A stretch of 64,000 bases of DNA from Hyphomicrobium sp. (GTDB taxonomy: Bacteria > Pseudomonadota > Alphaproteobacteria > Rhizobiales > Hyphomicrobiaceae), in NCBI GenBank assembly GCA_030148425.1, contig JASBTM010000012.1:108569-172568 (forward strand), in the 5' to 3' direction. Of the stretch, positions 56,401 to 63,623 are shown piece after piece (within the stretch, counting starts at the first letter, position 1; every line of letters starts with the position of its first letter). The notes below the pieces were generated by a model. That model saw nothing but the letters and a program-made list of their open reading frames with translations, was not told the DNA's origin and searched no databases. A program made the position numbers and the translations under genes.

Positions 56401-59400
56401 CAGGCCGGGATTGGGATTGCCGAGGTCGTTGATAGCGAAAATACTGGGCACGTCCAAAGTAATCGTGCCAGCCCACGCGTTGAGACGGCCGCCCACGCGA
56501 ATATTCGATCCGAGCAGATCGATGGACTGGCCTGGATCGACAGTGACCGAGGCATTCGCGCCGATAACGATCGGACCGGAAGCCCCGCGCATATTGGTGC
56601 TGCTGTTGGTTCCGACCGAACGCAAGGTCAGGCTCGCGCCCGCACGCTGGCTCAGTACGCCGTTCACCGAATCTTCCAGATAGAGCGGCGGCGTCCAGAG
56701 TTCGAACGCGGACGCGCGATCAGCGCCCGTGGCGGTGGAGAAGGCCGCTTCCGTCAAGCGGTAGACCGGCACCGTCACATCGAGCTTTGTGCCATCGACG
56801 ACAACCACACCATTCCGTGCAGTAACGTCATAGTTAGAGAAGCCCGATTGAAAGAGCGTGGCGTCGATCTGCGAATTGGGCTTGACGGCCACCGTTTGAG
56901 TAAGAACCGAGCCCGCGGTAATGATAGTCCCACTCGTTACCGTCATATCGACCGGTGACGGAGTGCCGACCTTTGCCTTCCTTGTATAAGGATTCAATCG
57001 CACGCCGTTCGGGAACACATCGGTCGGCATAATATAGCCGGCGAATTGCTCCCGACCGGAGTGGAGTGAAACCCTGCTTCCGGCGGGTATGTATGATATT
57101 GGCGTAACATCGTTTAATACCATTCTATCCGGGAATACGTAGACGTCTCCCAAACCCGAGACGCTCATCCAGTAGTAACTGCCAAATCGTGGCGGATACC
57201 AATCCGCAGCAAGCGTGAGGGTCGCGAAGTCCCAGATCCCATTTGGCCCGATGGGCTCTCCGGGAAGGGCGATGTTGACTGAATAACTGAAATCGACGGG
57301 AAGCTTTTCGCCCGCTCTCACTTGATAGTCCTGGGCCAGCACGAGATCGACTGTCGACCTATCTCCCGCCTCAAGTACTCCATCCGTTGCAAGCAGTTTG
57401 CCGCCGATCGAGATCGCGGTGCCTGACTCGATCCTCAACGTGCCGCCGCCGCTCACTCCGAACCCGGCGATCTTGCCGTTCAGTGTCAGCAGTCCGTCCG
57501 CCTTGACGTCGATAAACTCCTGATCGGCGATCAAGGTGACATCACCGCCACGGCCGCCCCTGGTCTTGCCTCCGGCGAGAATCGCAGCACCAGACGACAC
57601 GTCGACCACACTGCCGGCTTTCAACGTCACATCGTGTGTCGAATTCAGACTCACAGACCCGCCGTTCAGGTAGGCAAGCTTGCCGCCATCGGCCGGATTC
57701 AGCAGCGCGTTGACCCAGAGACCGCGAAGGTCCAGCGTCACACCCTCATGAACGACAATCGACGACGCTCCGTCCTTGAGCAGCGCCTGCGTGGCGCCAC
57801 CCCGTCCAACGCCGCCATTGAAGAGATTGTTCACGGTGAGCGAACCGCCGTGAGCGGTGATGTCGGCCTTGATGTCGACGACGGCGGCGTTGAAATTGAT
57901 TTGGCCGCCATTGGCGAATGTCAGCGCACTTTCGACCGTGATCGTGTCCTTCGTGCCGACGTCGAGGCCGCCAAGACCCAATGCATTGAGATGCGTTGCA
58001 TCGAACCAGACAGTGTTGGCACGATCGCCAGACAACGCGGTATCGGCGGTCAGCGCGGCGGTGAATGATGCCACGTTGCCAAATTTGACATCGGAGTTGA
58101 ACAGACCGTCTCCGTTCGCCACGCCGTAGCGTCCAACCGCCAACTGCCCCGCCAGCGCGGCCGTGTTCTGCGTTGCCTTGTAGCCATCCGTCAGGCCGGT
58201 GGGCCGTGCGTTGATCTGGCGTTCGCCTTGGATGACGGATGCGAGGATGTCGCCTTCGAACACCGACGTCGGCGTCGAGAGAATGAGACGGCCCGCATCG
58301 CGGCCGACAGTGTAGCCGTCTTCCCAGCGGTAGCTGTCACGGTTGAGCCCGAACGGATTCATCCAGACTTCCGTCACGCCCCAGTGCTCGTGATCGCGGA
58401 TGAAGCCGGAGCCGACGCCGTAGTACTTCATGTCGGCCGGCGCGTTGTCGCCGATGTTGTAAAGCCGGCCATCGGCGCCAAGGAAGTTCGTCGTCCGAAT
58501 GTACCCGCCCTGATACGCGACCGAGCCGCCGGAGAGATTGAAGATGGCGCCCTTCTGCGCGACGACTTCCGGTGCCGACAGCGTGACCGTGCCGCCGACC
58601 GCGGTCCACTCGCCGATCGTGTGCGCGGTGTTGCCCAGATAGCCGCCGACCTCGAGCAAGCCGCCAGGCGTGTAATAGCGATCCGACGCGTAACCGCCGG
58701 TTCCAGCCGGAAGCAGCGTGAGATTCCGCACGTCGATCCAGACGTTCTCGTTGGCAAGATAACCGCTGTCGCGGTTCTGCGGGCTGTCGCGCAGCTCGTT
58801 GCCTTGAACGTTGATGGAAATGTTGTTCGAAGACATCGCAAGAGCCACGTTCCGGACGCCCGAGACGTCGAGCGTTGCACCGGTCTCGGTGAAGATGCGC
58901 TTACCGGCCTGCACGGCGATCTGGCCGCCTTGCGCGGCGGTATACGAGCCGCCCTCGAACACGGCGTTGCCGCCGGTCACGATCTCGACGCGCGATTGAT
59001 CGAGACGATCCGCGAGCGTCGACAAGTTGTTGAACTGGCCGAGCGTTGCTTGTGCACGAAGAAGGTTCTGCGCCAGCGACGCCGCGATCAGCGCATCGCG
59101 TTGAGAATCGAGTGCGGTGTCCTTGGAATCCAGCTCTGGCAGGATGGCGGTGATGGCATCGCCCGTCAGCGTGACGCTGCCCGTGGCATCGCTCATCGCG
59201 TTCAACAGATGGATGGTGCCACGCTGATTGACCGACGTCGTCGCGACGAGAATGCCGCCTTGCGTCACGTCATGACCGGCGAGCGTGATGTCGCCCTGCT
59301 GCGAGAAGATCAGACCGGCGTTCGTGACTTTACCGCTGGCGCTGCCGACGGCGATGACGGGCGCAATCTCGGTGCCGCGCGTGGTCGAGAACTGGTTCGA

Positions 59401-60399
59401 CGCGGTGCTGTAACCAGAGCGCAGGATGAAGCTGTCGCCCGCGGCCATCAGGGCTTGCCCCTTCGGCGTGCTGATGCTGCCGCTGTTCGATACCTCCGTG
59501 CCCATCAGCATGACGTAGCCGCCGCCGCTGATGACGGATTTGGGCGCGGCTGTCGTGATCTCGGCGCCGGCTTCGACGCTGATCTTGCCGCCCGCGTTGG
59601 TGAAGCTCGGCAGATAGCTGCCACCGCTCTGCGTCGAATAAATGCCGGTCGCCATGAAGGCTGCCGGATCGATGCTGGCGCTCGATGCGATCAGCGAGCC
59701 GACGTTCACCTGGCTCGAACCATTGAAGACGATGCCGTTGGGATTGATCAGCAGCACCGTGCCTTCGGCCTTGATCTGGCCGAGGATCTGGCTGGGCGCT
59801 CCGCTAGCGTTGATGCGGTTCAACGCCACCCAGTTGTTGCCGCTCGCGGCGTTGCCTTTCGACTGATCGAAGCGCACCGTCGTCTCGCGGCCGACGTTGA
59901 ACTGTTGCCAGGTCAGCAGGGCTTTCTGCGCCTGCTGCTCGATGGTGACCGTCACCTGACCGTTCGTCACCTGCTGCGTCGGCTTGCTGGCATTGACCCA
60001 GAGACTCGGATCGGTGCCGACCCGCGGATCGACGACGAGACCGCCAGCCGACAAGCCGTTCGTGACGTTGGTCGGCGCCTGAATCGCCAAGCTTCGCGCC
60101 GCCGACTGCGCCGCGCGCATCGCCTGAATGGCTTGCGAGGCTTTCGTCAGGGCGTTGACCGACTGTTGTGCCGCTTGCTGTGCCGCTGCCGCACCCTGTT
60201 GCGCCGCGGCCTGAGACGCGGCCGCCGCTGGAGCCCCTCCGCCGCCACCCTTCCCGCTCAGGATGTTCACCCCGCCCGCGTGGGCCGTTGAGAGCACAGC
60301 CAACAGCGCAACCGCGCTAACGCCCGTTAGCAGAACCGCCGCTGGCCGAGCATTCAGATTGTTTGATCCACGGAAGGATAAAAATAGGCGAGCGGGCAT
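47416..60399 (-). CDS. Giant filamentous-haemagglutinin-type exoprotein (TpsA-like)
   Basis: 4327 residues in one unbroken frame. Extended signal peptide ends near residue 41 (LLAVLSTAHA), then a Gly/Ala/Gln-rich spacer to about 110. Residues 115-245 are the TPS secretion domain with the hallmark INPNGIVFNGSSQVNVGSLI (NPNGI at 219-223). Most of the rest is repeated beta-strand sequence typical of right-handed beta-helix adhesins. Near 2950-3020 an (L/T)PAGTVL pattern recurs, and near 3170-3246 a roughly 33-residue unit containing WALDP.Y.IC.(6)C occurs twice. The C-terminal part matches the DUF3739-type end (SGDIDLIAPLGTIDAGEAGI). It should be exported by a TpsB partner, which is not in the window. 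Confidence 0.93.
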   Translation of the reverse strand: MPARLFLSFRGSNNLNARPAAVLLTGVSAVALLAVLSTAHAGGVNILSGKGGGGGAPAAAASQAAAQQGAAAAQQAAQQSVNALTKASQAIQAMRAAQSAARSLAIQAPTNVTNGLSAGGLVVDPRVGTDPSLWVNASKPTQQVTNGQVTVTIEQQAQKALLTWQQFNVGRETTVRFDQSKGNAASGNNWVALNRINASGAPSQILGQIKAEGTVLLINPNGIVFNGSSQVNVGSLIASSASIDPAAFMATGIYSTQSGGSYLPSFTNAGGKISVEAGAEITTAAPKSVISGGGYVMLMGTEVSNSGSISTPKGQALMAAGDSFILRSGYSTASNQFSTTRGTEIAPVIAVGSASGKVTNAGLIFSQQGDITLAGHDVTQGGILVATTSVNQRGTIHLLNAMSDATGSVTLTGDAITAILPELDSKDTALDSQRDALIAASLAQNLLRAQATLGQFNNLSTLADRLDQSRVEIVTGGNAVFEGGSYTAAQGGQIAVQAGKRIFTETGATLDVSGVRNVALAMSSNNISINVQGNELRDSPQNRDSGYLANENVWIDVRNLTLLPAGTGGYASDRYYTPGGLLEVGGYLGNTAHTIGEWTAVGGTVTLSAPEVVAQKGAIFNLSGGSVAYQGGYIRTTNFLGADGRLYNIGDNAPADMKYYGVGSGFIRDHEHWGVTEVWMNPFGLNRDSYRWEDGYTVGRDAGRLILSTPTSVFEGDILASVIQGERQINARPTGLTDGYKATQNTAALAGQLAVGRYGVANGDGLFNSDVKFGNVASFTAALTADTALSGDRANTVWFDATHLNALGLGGLDVGTKDTITVESALTFANGGQINFNAAVVDIKADITAHGGSLTVNNLFNGGVGRGGATQALLKDGASSIVVHEGVTLDLRGLWVNALLNPADGGKLAYLNGGSVSLNSTHDVTLKAGSVVDVSSGAAILAGGKTRGGRGGDVTLIADQEFIDVKADGLLTLNGKIAGFGVSGGGTLRIESGTAISIGGKLLATDGVLEAGDRSTVDLVLAQDYQVRAGEKLPVDFSYSVNIALPGEPIGPNGIWDFATLTLAADWYPPRFGSYYWMSVSGLGDVYVFPDRMVLNDVTPISYIPAGSRVSLHSGREQFAGYIMPTDVFPNGVRLNPYTRKAKVGTPSPVDMTVTSGTIITAGSVLTQTVAVKPNSQIDATLFQSGFSNYDVTARNGVVVVDGTKLDVTVPVYRLTEAAFSTATGADRASAFELWTPPLYLEDSVNGVLSQRAGASLTLRSVGTNSSTNMRGASGPIVIGANASVTVDPGQSIDLLGSNIRVGGRLNAWAGTITLDVPSIFAINDLGNPNPGLIWIGETAVLDVAARAATAKDVHGQTYGSVADGGTIRIGGGLDWEETGEAFGPNAFVVIRPGAVLDASGASAVLDISKPGLPQSSTPVMVASDGGSIIVKSNNGLYLDGTMRAASGGEGAAGGTLALALISPNYDRDAASAVLGAREFVLSQQQGASLLPEGLDAATALDLLKTGTARLGADRIGAGGFGNLSLLVDGLLSFDGNVSLNLGQSTRLYAAAFALAEGAASDSRVSLAAPYVRLAGVTRYARDPYVSPIIGWPNGISQQQSGALFGVHADLIDVRDTVGFGARGIDLSTRLTVDWRGFSAVDLASTGNLRLLRARATNRTALETSGDIVLTAAQIYPSTDVDARIVAGYQGASMPFVAGTALTIRHYGAGDVAVPYSAFGKLTLAAETVNQGGVVRAPFGTLTLGSLDSFAQADSVNLLAGSLTSVSGSGLVMPYGGTVDGITYSYDGSKIELSVGGVSGRITNAINLNGAHVATQGGSTLDLSGGGELIGAGFISGRGGSVDVLTTPLASSNPGYKFSSKGNAVYAIVPGRGGAYAPVAPDAGNPLVGQRITIPAGVPGLPAGSYTLMPSTYALLPGAFRVEVGAGDQVGLRGVTALGNSSYLAAGTLDIANTAIREALPNWVIVTRGDAVRTHSSYNEMSYNAFLSADAARIGVPRTTITADAGTLGISLFKKAQDDAREALSIAGNVRLDPEAKSDGYGGTVAVGGIGEVLAIGQAATAGLSGVSIHDETLNALEAPRLLLNANLSRTYGQTGRYAEISGEGDLIIRSGAEIAAGEVILASSRHYVDNGSIDASITIEEGASIVAKAGGARTFDSRDGYVFTAEGALVVSNGWFNLILSDPPSGSEASTGVNINIGACVSAACDRPTRLVSNGTIAIATNRALTIADNVSYGTRNLVLGVASVNLGENASIAMAKAADQLPDGLVLNQAKLAELLAGNTATGVPALETLVLNARDAVNVYGSVELDASSLERIVFGAPAIYGYGVASDVATIRAGEFIWTGAEGSPGAPVSALLGHGSLDIDARNILFGYGPNTQAASTAIDDRLALGFATVRLNASERIAASGKSILSVYETRGDYVTGEGWSYAGGNLAITSLLVTGEAGSKLTVTGGGDIAIRAAGGVGTSATSDALGAQLAFSGRNVTVDTAVVLPSGRLTLNATDNLTLADGARIDLSGRAVPMFDVTKYSWGGDLVLTSNAGNITTAAGSIVDLSAKHNRGGTMTATALGAGAGHVALGGTIRGSASGQYDAGGTMVPYDAAELTVRAQTLADFAGLNTRLNSGAVFGARKFQIKQGSLTIGNEVRARNVEIALDGGNLTVNGTIDASGYQVGSIRLAAMGDLTVNGTLDAHGTGLRVDSYGKIIDSPNRAIVDLTSRKGTLTIGSNAAFDLRAGTSVAMGGGRGQNDGVARGTLDLNARRLGGTGGQGGIDSAGNGANDVALNVIGTPGIRGAKTVAVNAFRIYDDAPEANSPDVTGHKPQEITQAYLDALDIDNGAFIDAALNNAGLSSRLAGLGNYHLRPGVEIISKISADNPNGDLTIAGDLDLSGYRYGPQSNRLDLALRGYGEPGVLHVRAAGNLNIYGSINDGFAPPPTTPDDAGWVLTEGANLPFGGDIVVPTDGVVLDTGTTFEAGAKLNYDVPVAATTLPAGTVLPVDAVLTGAVNLPAGTVVAANIYNADGSVAYAAGTVLRNAVTLDAGMKLGAGTPLRTETAIDALVWPKGIALPVQMVTTGPVALARGSLIPSTTKVELVGDTPVDLRPADGGVQGRNWAVAPMLGAGATSWDLQMVAGADLSSADRRALNPASKGSIRFADTHHAVERIPGGVWYWSPDNADYGEPGTPVADWALDPSYNICESEPGQCVKVSWVWTDGNMYGGEPGKPVDDWALDPGYSICAMEPGQCTQLSGAGVTINATSPLFSVIRTGAGNLSLLAAGDIRMDSLYGVYTAGTATNVDAAYDRVRGVLTDGSILGDPPVDYSAALANYRAWYPDHGGNLLIAAGGDLIGDVRDVNHVNSDTSSALTGNWLWRQGSGSAAVSAAIPTAWWINFGTYARVQSGTDIGDPFLVGFTGFGALGGGDVTVRVGGDAGKIDARGIVGQQVEDSRSQGLVVAVGSTGRVGADGALTLTGGGDLNMRVAGALNPLGEADGFASKTALSGSIVNLRGTTQVEASSVGEIQTIYRTSSRVDNPIDPRAADPFEASSAQSLSGLVLVPGDSAVYLQTLGDMVIGGAGDATRSHQLNTSPFFANGATYAGGGNSWFTLWTDHTAINLTSAAGNMAPSKAGIPMGGVLSTDITDTWPAILRVAALDGNIYYGASAGRTEASYTKDVLAPSLSGELSILAAGSIYGGQRIVVPPYESRHALIMSATGTPLPTPFNPAFVGQTGPGVDAQIVSNLSVEGGAVSFQGTGANRRSSWNGSYSLFAFGPNTAATAPKRDVDAEPIRIYAVGGDIVGLGVGEQSSYQDAIGTTSKAYRSGAPLRMQAGRDIVASGRPGATASADLGFSNLIVHSNDTDVSIVSAGRDIIYANFDIAGPGVLEVSAGRNLYQADQGSIMSIGPIAIGDTRPGASIVMQAGVGPTGPDYAALIKYLDPANLAVTGVPLADQKGKVAKTYEKELVSWLKERYGVRGTGEEARAYFDMLAPEQQRIFLRDIYFAELRDGGREYNDVNSSRFGSYLRGRNAIATLFPETDANGNAVARTGDITMFGGSGVRTISGGDIQMFTPAGKLIVGVEGQVPPGSSGLITQGDGNIQLYSKGSILLGLSRVMTTFGGDILAWSAEGDINAGRGAKTTVVYTPPKLVYDSYGHATLSPVAPSSGAGIATLNPIPEVPSGDIDLIAPLGTIDAGEAGIRVSGNVNLAALQIVNAANIQVQGATSGIPVVQPPNVSGLTQATNTASASTKETAPTGNQAPTDQPSIIIVEVVGYGGGDDDSAPSQSDKRWKDKKQQSRYNPDSSIRYVGVGTLTDDQKRMLTSDEQHALSRE
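50660..50890 (-). repeat. Two Cys-containing repeats inside the exoprotein
   Basis: Two units of about 33 residues encode YGEPGTPVADWALDPSYNIC and GEPGKPVDDWALDPGYSICA, each closing with EPGQC. They hold four of the few Cys residues of this very large protein and could form surface disulfide loops. Confidence 0.75.
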
Positions 60400-60568
60400 T
60401 TGTCTCTCTCGGCTGTCACAGGACTAGCGACCGTCTTCAACACGGCTGTTCGTCGTCGGAGGCTCCGACTGCCTATAGACGACCGGGCCTCGGAAGAGAG
60501 GAAATGAACCAAGCAACAATTCTGAAGCGCAAGGCCCGGGATGGTCCCCGCCCGCCCCGGCGCTGCTA

Positions 60569-61585
60569 TCAGCCCAACAGGACGAACCCACCGGGCAGTG
60601 ACGTTACTTTGGCGTCGAACACGGCTTGGAATTGCGTCAAGACCGCATCCAATCGGGCGATCTTAAACCGTCCGGTGACCAGCCGATCGCCAAGTGCCGC
60701 ATTGACAAGAAAAATGCGCCCGGGACGATACCGGTTCACCTCTTCGATCACCTGGGAGAGCCGTTCGTTATCGAAGACAAGCACTCCGTCGCGCCATCCC
60801 GCCACGACCTCTGGATCGATGGACCTCACAGCCCCGAGGCCACGCCCGGATCCATACGTGACCTGCTGCCGCGGCATAATCGTGGCCGTATTTTCCCGAT
60901 ACAGAACGGAGACAGTACCGGTAAGGCAGGTCACGTGCACCGCGGCACCCTCACATCGCACGGTGAACTGAGCCTCCGCCGCCGAGGTCCTGCCCTCCAT
61001 GGCCAGGACGGTGATCGGCTTCCGCTTGGCTGCCAAGGCCGTTTCGCCGGAGATCAGTTCCACGTCGTTGGCATTGGGCGAAGGCTTGAGATTGACGCTG
61101 GTTCGCGTGTTGAGCTCCACCGACGCCTCGTCACCAAGCGCGATCCGCTGCAACTGACCGATCCCAGTGCGGTACTGGGCTGTAAATTCGTCAAGCGAGG
61201 GCCAGAGGTCAAAGGGAGGATTTACAAAGGCGATTCCGGCTGCCGCAGCCGAGGCTGCAACGGCACCACCGAGCAACGCACGGCGTCCGACGCGGCGCGT
61301 GAAGCTCAACGGCTGCGCACCGACATTTTGGCGTCTGACCCGCTCGGCATCTGCAAGGGGACTGTTTAGCGCCTTCCAAAGGCCAGCGGCACGAGCATAG
61401 GCTTCTGCGTGAGCCGGACTTTGCGCCCGCCAACGAGCGAAAGCCTGCAGCTCCTCTCTGGTTACCGCCCCCGTCGCAATGTGTACGACCCAGTCCTTGG
61501 CCTCGCGCCGCAAGAGCTCGGGCATTTCCTTCGGCTCGTCAGTGTTCGGATCGTCCGTGGCCATCGTCATTAGGTCGCGACTCAT
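60569..61585 (-). CDS. FecR-like anti-sigma regulator
   Basis: 338 residues. An N-terminal cytoplasmic domain (residues 20-75, ELLRREAKDWVVHIATGAVT) of the DUF4880 type binds the sigma factor. One membrane segment follows (ALLGGAVAASAAAAGIAFV), then the FecR domain (FTAQYRTGIGQLQRIALGDE, VELNTRTSVNL) and a C-terminal STN-like part (GWRDGVLVFDNERLSQVIEE). Its start overlaps the sigma gene stop (ATGA). It should pass a periplasmic signal to the sigma factor. Confidence 0.9.
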   Translation of the reverse strand: MSRDLMTMATDDPNTDEPKEMPELLRREAKDWVVHIATGAVTREELQAFARWRAQSPAHAEAYARAAGLWKALNSPLADAERVRRQNVGAQPLSFTRRVGRRALLGGAVAASAAAAGIAFVNPPFDLWPSLDEFTAQYRTGIGQLQRIALGDEASVELNTRTSVNLKPSPNANDVELISGETALAAKRKPITVLAMEGRTSAAEAQFTVRCEGAAVHVTCLTGTVSVLYRENTATIMPRQQVTYGSGRGLGAVRSIDPEVVAGWRDGVLVFDNERLSQVIEEVNRYRPGRIFLVNAALGDRLVTGRFKIARLDAVLTQFQAVFDAKVTSLPGGFVLLG

Positions 61586-62163
61586 GTTTCGTCGGCCGCT
61601 GCCGTAGGCTTCGAATCGTCTGCCTTCTTTATAGACGTCCGAGAAGGCTCGGATAGGAAATCCTCCCCCAGCTGGGCCTCACAATGATCGAGTGCCCGCC
61701 GCAATTCGATGCGGACCATGCGGGTGGAAATTCCGAAGCGGCTCGCGATCTCTTGCTGCGACAAGCCTTGCACGCGCGCCGCCGTCAGGATTTGCCGGGA
61801 ACGTTCCGGCAGCGTCTTGATGGCATCCCTCAGGGCCTCAAGTTGAAGCCGCGCCTCTGCCTCACGAGCGGGACCGGGCGCCGGGTCGGCAATTTCTAGT
61901 GCCGCGTGGATTTCTGAGCGGCGCGCCATGCGATCTTGCGCCCGTCGTTGGTCGGTCGCGATATTGAGCGCAACGCGCATGATAAAGGCCACAGGGCTCT
62001 GAACCGAACCGACCTCATCGTAGCGGTAAAGGCGCAGCCAGGTTTCCTGAAGGCTCTCGCTGGCCAATTCCTCAGACCCGAGACGCCGCGTCAGGCGAGA
62101 TTTAAAATCTTCATACCGGTCCGCCAGCAAGTCGCGCAGGAAAGCCCAGGTCATATTTCCCAT
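61582..62163 (-). CDS. ECF sigma factor, FecI type
   Basis: 193 residues. Region 2 (LTRRLGSEELASESLQETWL RLYRYDE) and region 4 (LPERSRQILTAARVQGLSQQ EIASRFGISTRMVRIELRRA) are clear, joined by a short linker; region 3 is absent as in all ECF factors. Coupled to the FecR-like gene, it likely directs transcription of the exoprotein gene in response to a surface or periplasmic signal. Confidence 0.92.
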   Translation of the reverse strand: MGNMTWAFLRDLLADRYEDFKSRLTRRLGSEELASESLQETWLRLYRYDEVGSVQSPVAFIMRVALNIATDQRRAQDRMARRSEIHAALEIADPAPGPAREAEARLQLEALRDAIKTLPERSRQILTAARVQGLSQQEIASRFGISTRMVRIELRRALDHCEAQLGEDFLSEPSRTSIKKADDSKPTAAADET

Positions 62164-62383
62164 CGGCCAGACTACTTCCCGCCCGGCCAGAATTGGCGCA
62201 CCGTGTACGAAAGACCCCGCAACTCACTGCCTTTACCGTCAAACTGCACTTAGCGGCAGAGGTTGTGTCACCGCCAGCAGCAAGGCAAACCGAGCAGCGT
62301 GCCACGGCAATTGTTAAGAATGATGAGGCTCTTTCTAGCGCTCAATCATTACAGTTCGGCGACGGATCTGGGGGGGCCGTCGA

Positions 62384-63094
62384 TCATGGCCGTCTCCGGC
62401 TGTTGCATTCGTCGCCGCCTGCAAGTGATTGAGGCGCAACGATCATGGTGACCGGTTGGGGCATTCGCGCGGGCGGGAGTGTGTAAGCGCCCATTGTCGC
62501 CAGCACATTGGCGACGGCTGCATCGCGACGCGGATTCCCAGTGGAGGCCAGCAACGTCGCGCGCTGAACGTTACCGTTTGGCGCGATCCAAAATTGTAAC
62601 GCCGCGCGATACGTACCGGGCCGGGTGTCTTCCCTGCGGCAGAGAGCATCGAGAATGCCGGCTTGCAGGGCACCGAAGAAATGAGCATCCGCAGGGATTG
62701 ATGCCTCGATCGCCGCGGCGGCTCCGGACATCGGAAGAATAGTGAATGCATCAACATCCGTTCGGCGATTGACCAGCCCGGAGCCGGTCAGCAAGATCTG
62801 CAAGGCGTCGTCGGGCGCCAGCATTCCTCTCACGCCAGCCGATCGCCGCCCCGCCGCAAGAGCGGCTTCGAAAAGCACTTGAACACCAGTAGCCTCGGCA
62901 TAGGCCTTGAGCGCAGGGCCGAGACTTTGAGCTGGAATGTCATAGGCAATCCGCGTCGCCGGCGCTGCCGGTGTTGTCTCCCCAATAGCGTTACCAGGGA
63001 GCAAGGGCATGAAGAGCAGACCGAGCCGCAAGGTCCAAGAAAATCCGAGCAAGAGGACTTTATCTAGCGGCATTGAAACCTTTGATCCCGCCAT
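62384..63094 (-). CDS. STN-domain protein with TonB C-terminal-like domain (VreA-like)
   Basis: 236 residues. A hydrophobic leader (VLLLGFSWTLRLGLLFMPLL) is followed by an STN signalling domain (about 50-120, IAYDIPAQSLGPALKAYAEA then DALQILLTGSGL). Residues 145-221 resemble the periplasmic C-terminal domain of TonB (TYRAALQFWIAPNGNVQRAT). There is no beta-barrel, unlike TonB-dependent transducers. VreA of the PUMA3 system in Pseudomonas aeruginosa has the same layout. It lies 220 bases upstream of the sigma gene and probably transmits the signal to the FecR-like protein. Confidence 0.82.
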   Translation of the reverse strand: MAGSKVSMPLDKVLLLGFSWTLRLGLLFMPLLPGNAIGETTPAAPATRIAYDIPAQSLGPALKAYAEATGVQVLFEAALAAGRRSAGVRGMLAPDDALQILLTGSGLVNRRTDVDAFTILPMSGAAAAIEASIPADAHFFGALQAGILDALCRREDTRPGTYRAALQFWIAPNGNVQRATLLASTGNPRRDAAVANVLATMGAYTLPPARMPQPVTMIVAPQSLAGGDECNSRRRP

Positions 63095-63148
63095 TTGGTT
63101 GGCTAAATATTTTTTGCGAACCCCAGCCTTCCGCGCCCTCTAAACTAA

Positions 63149-63158
63149 GTGCTAGCAC
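63149..63158. promoter_or_regulatory. Short palindrome upstream of the STN gene
   Basis: The perfect 10-base palindrome GTGCTAGCAC lies 55 bases before the STN gene start, in its promoter region. It may be an operator. The evidence is the symmetry alone. Confidence 0.25.
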
Positions 63159-63264
63159 GATTTTGACCTGACAGGACCAAATGCAGAAAGAAGCGGCCGA
63201 ATATTGCAGCACATCTCCAAAGCTTTGACACACTCAGCACATCGAATTGGCGGCCCCAGCGCAC

Positions 63265-63285
63265 TGTTGGCATATTTGTTGGTAT
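63265..63285. repeat. Right-end TGTTGGYAT motifs
   Basis: TGTTGGCAT (63265-63273) and TGTTGGTAT (63277-63285), spaced by one helical turn, copy the motif found between the tRNA and the integrase at the left end. They fit arm-type integrase sites. Confidence 0.55.
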
Positions 63286-63345
63286 TAGCGTGGAGCGGAA
63301 CTGCTAAGTTCAAACAAAACCAAGGATATTTCGAGTTCGTATGTA

Positions 63346-63361
63346 TCCTGGCGGGCCACCA
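63346..63361 (+). repeat. attR candidate
   Basis: TCCTGGCGGGCC then ACCA: the 3' end of the tRNA with one C missing. TTCGAG, also in the tRNA T loop, occurs ten bases farther left. After this point no mobile-element genes are seen. Confidence 0.55.
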
Positions 63362-63623
63362 GCAAAATCAATGATTTACTGAATTTCGCAAATGACACCG
63401 ACAGAGGCACGCGACGATCTACGTCGGCACTCTTGAGACCGGCAGGTCAAGCTGCCGTCCCGTGTGCTCCCGGAACGCGAAGCTATGCCCGACCTATCGA
63501 CCCGAAATCGGAACGAAACATAGATCGGGTCAGGACCGCAATCCGCAGCACGGAAACTAGAGCGCGCGTGCTCATTCCGCTAATGAGCACGCGCCATAGT
63601 TTGCTTCTAACCTCAACAAGCGG
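63362..63623. other. Intergenic stretch after the island
   Basis: Holds the hairpin at 63564-63594. A 65-codon plus-strand frame (63433-63630) has no supporting features. Confidence 0.4.
63564..63594 (-). terminator. Hairpin downstream of the MBL-fold gene
   Basis: A perfect 13-base-pair stem with a five-base loop, 30 bases after the stop of the minus-strand MBL gene. No long T-run; it is the best candidate for its terminator. Confidence 0.7.

Larger units (their letters stand above)
22225..63361. mobile_element. Genomic island of about 41 kb in the CAU tRNA gene
   Basis: Left end: the tRNA 3' end, then a P4-type integrase reading inward. Right end: at 63346-63361 the tRNA 3' sequence recurs (12 identical bases, then ACCA with one C missing). 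TGTTGGYAT motifs lie inside both ends. Between the ends are integrases, AlpA relics, a serine recombinase, an IS1 fragment, phage-like genes and a giant exoprotein locus; outside them, housekeeping-type genes. The imperfect repeat leaves some doubt about the exact right border. Confidence 0.65.

Noticed and set aside
58228..60291. A 687-codon plus-strand frame opposite the exoprotein gene
   Set aside because: Arg/His/Asp-rich composition typical of antisense frames in GC-rich DNA; no domain; the exoprotein frame explains the region.
60400..60568. ECF-type promoter for the exoprotein gene
   Set aside because: A CGTCTA element is present but no convincing GGAAC-type -35 at the right distance was found.
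63160..63180. A CTGTCA half-site upstream of the STN gene, like part of a Pho box
   Set aside because: Only one half matches; the second repeat of the PhoB site is absent, so phosphate control cannot be claimed.
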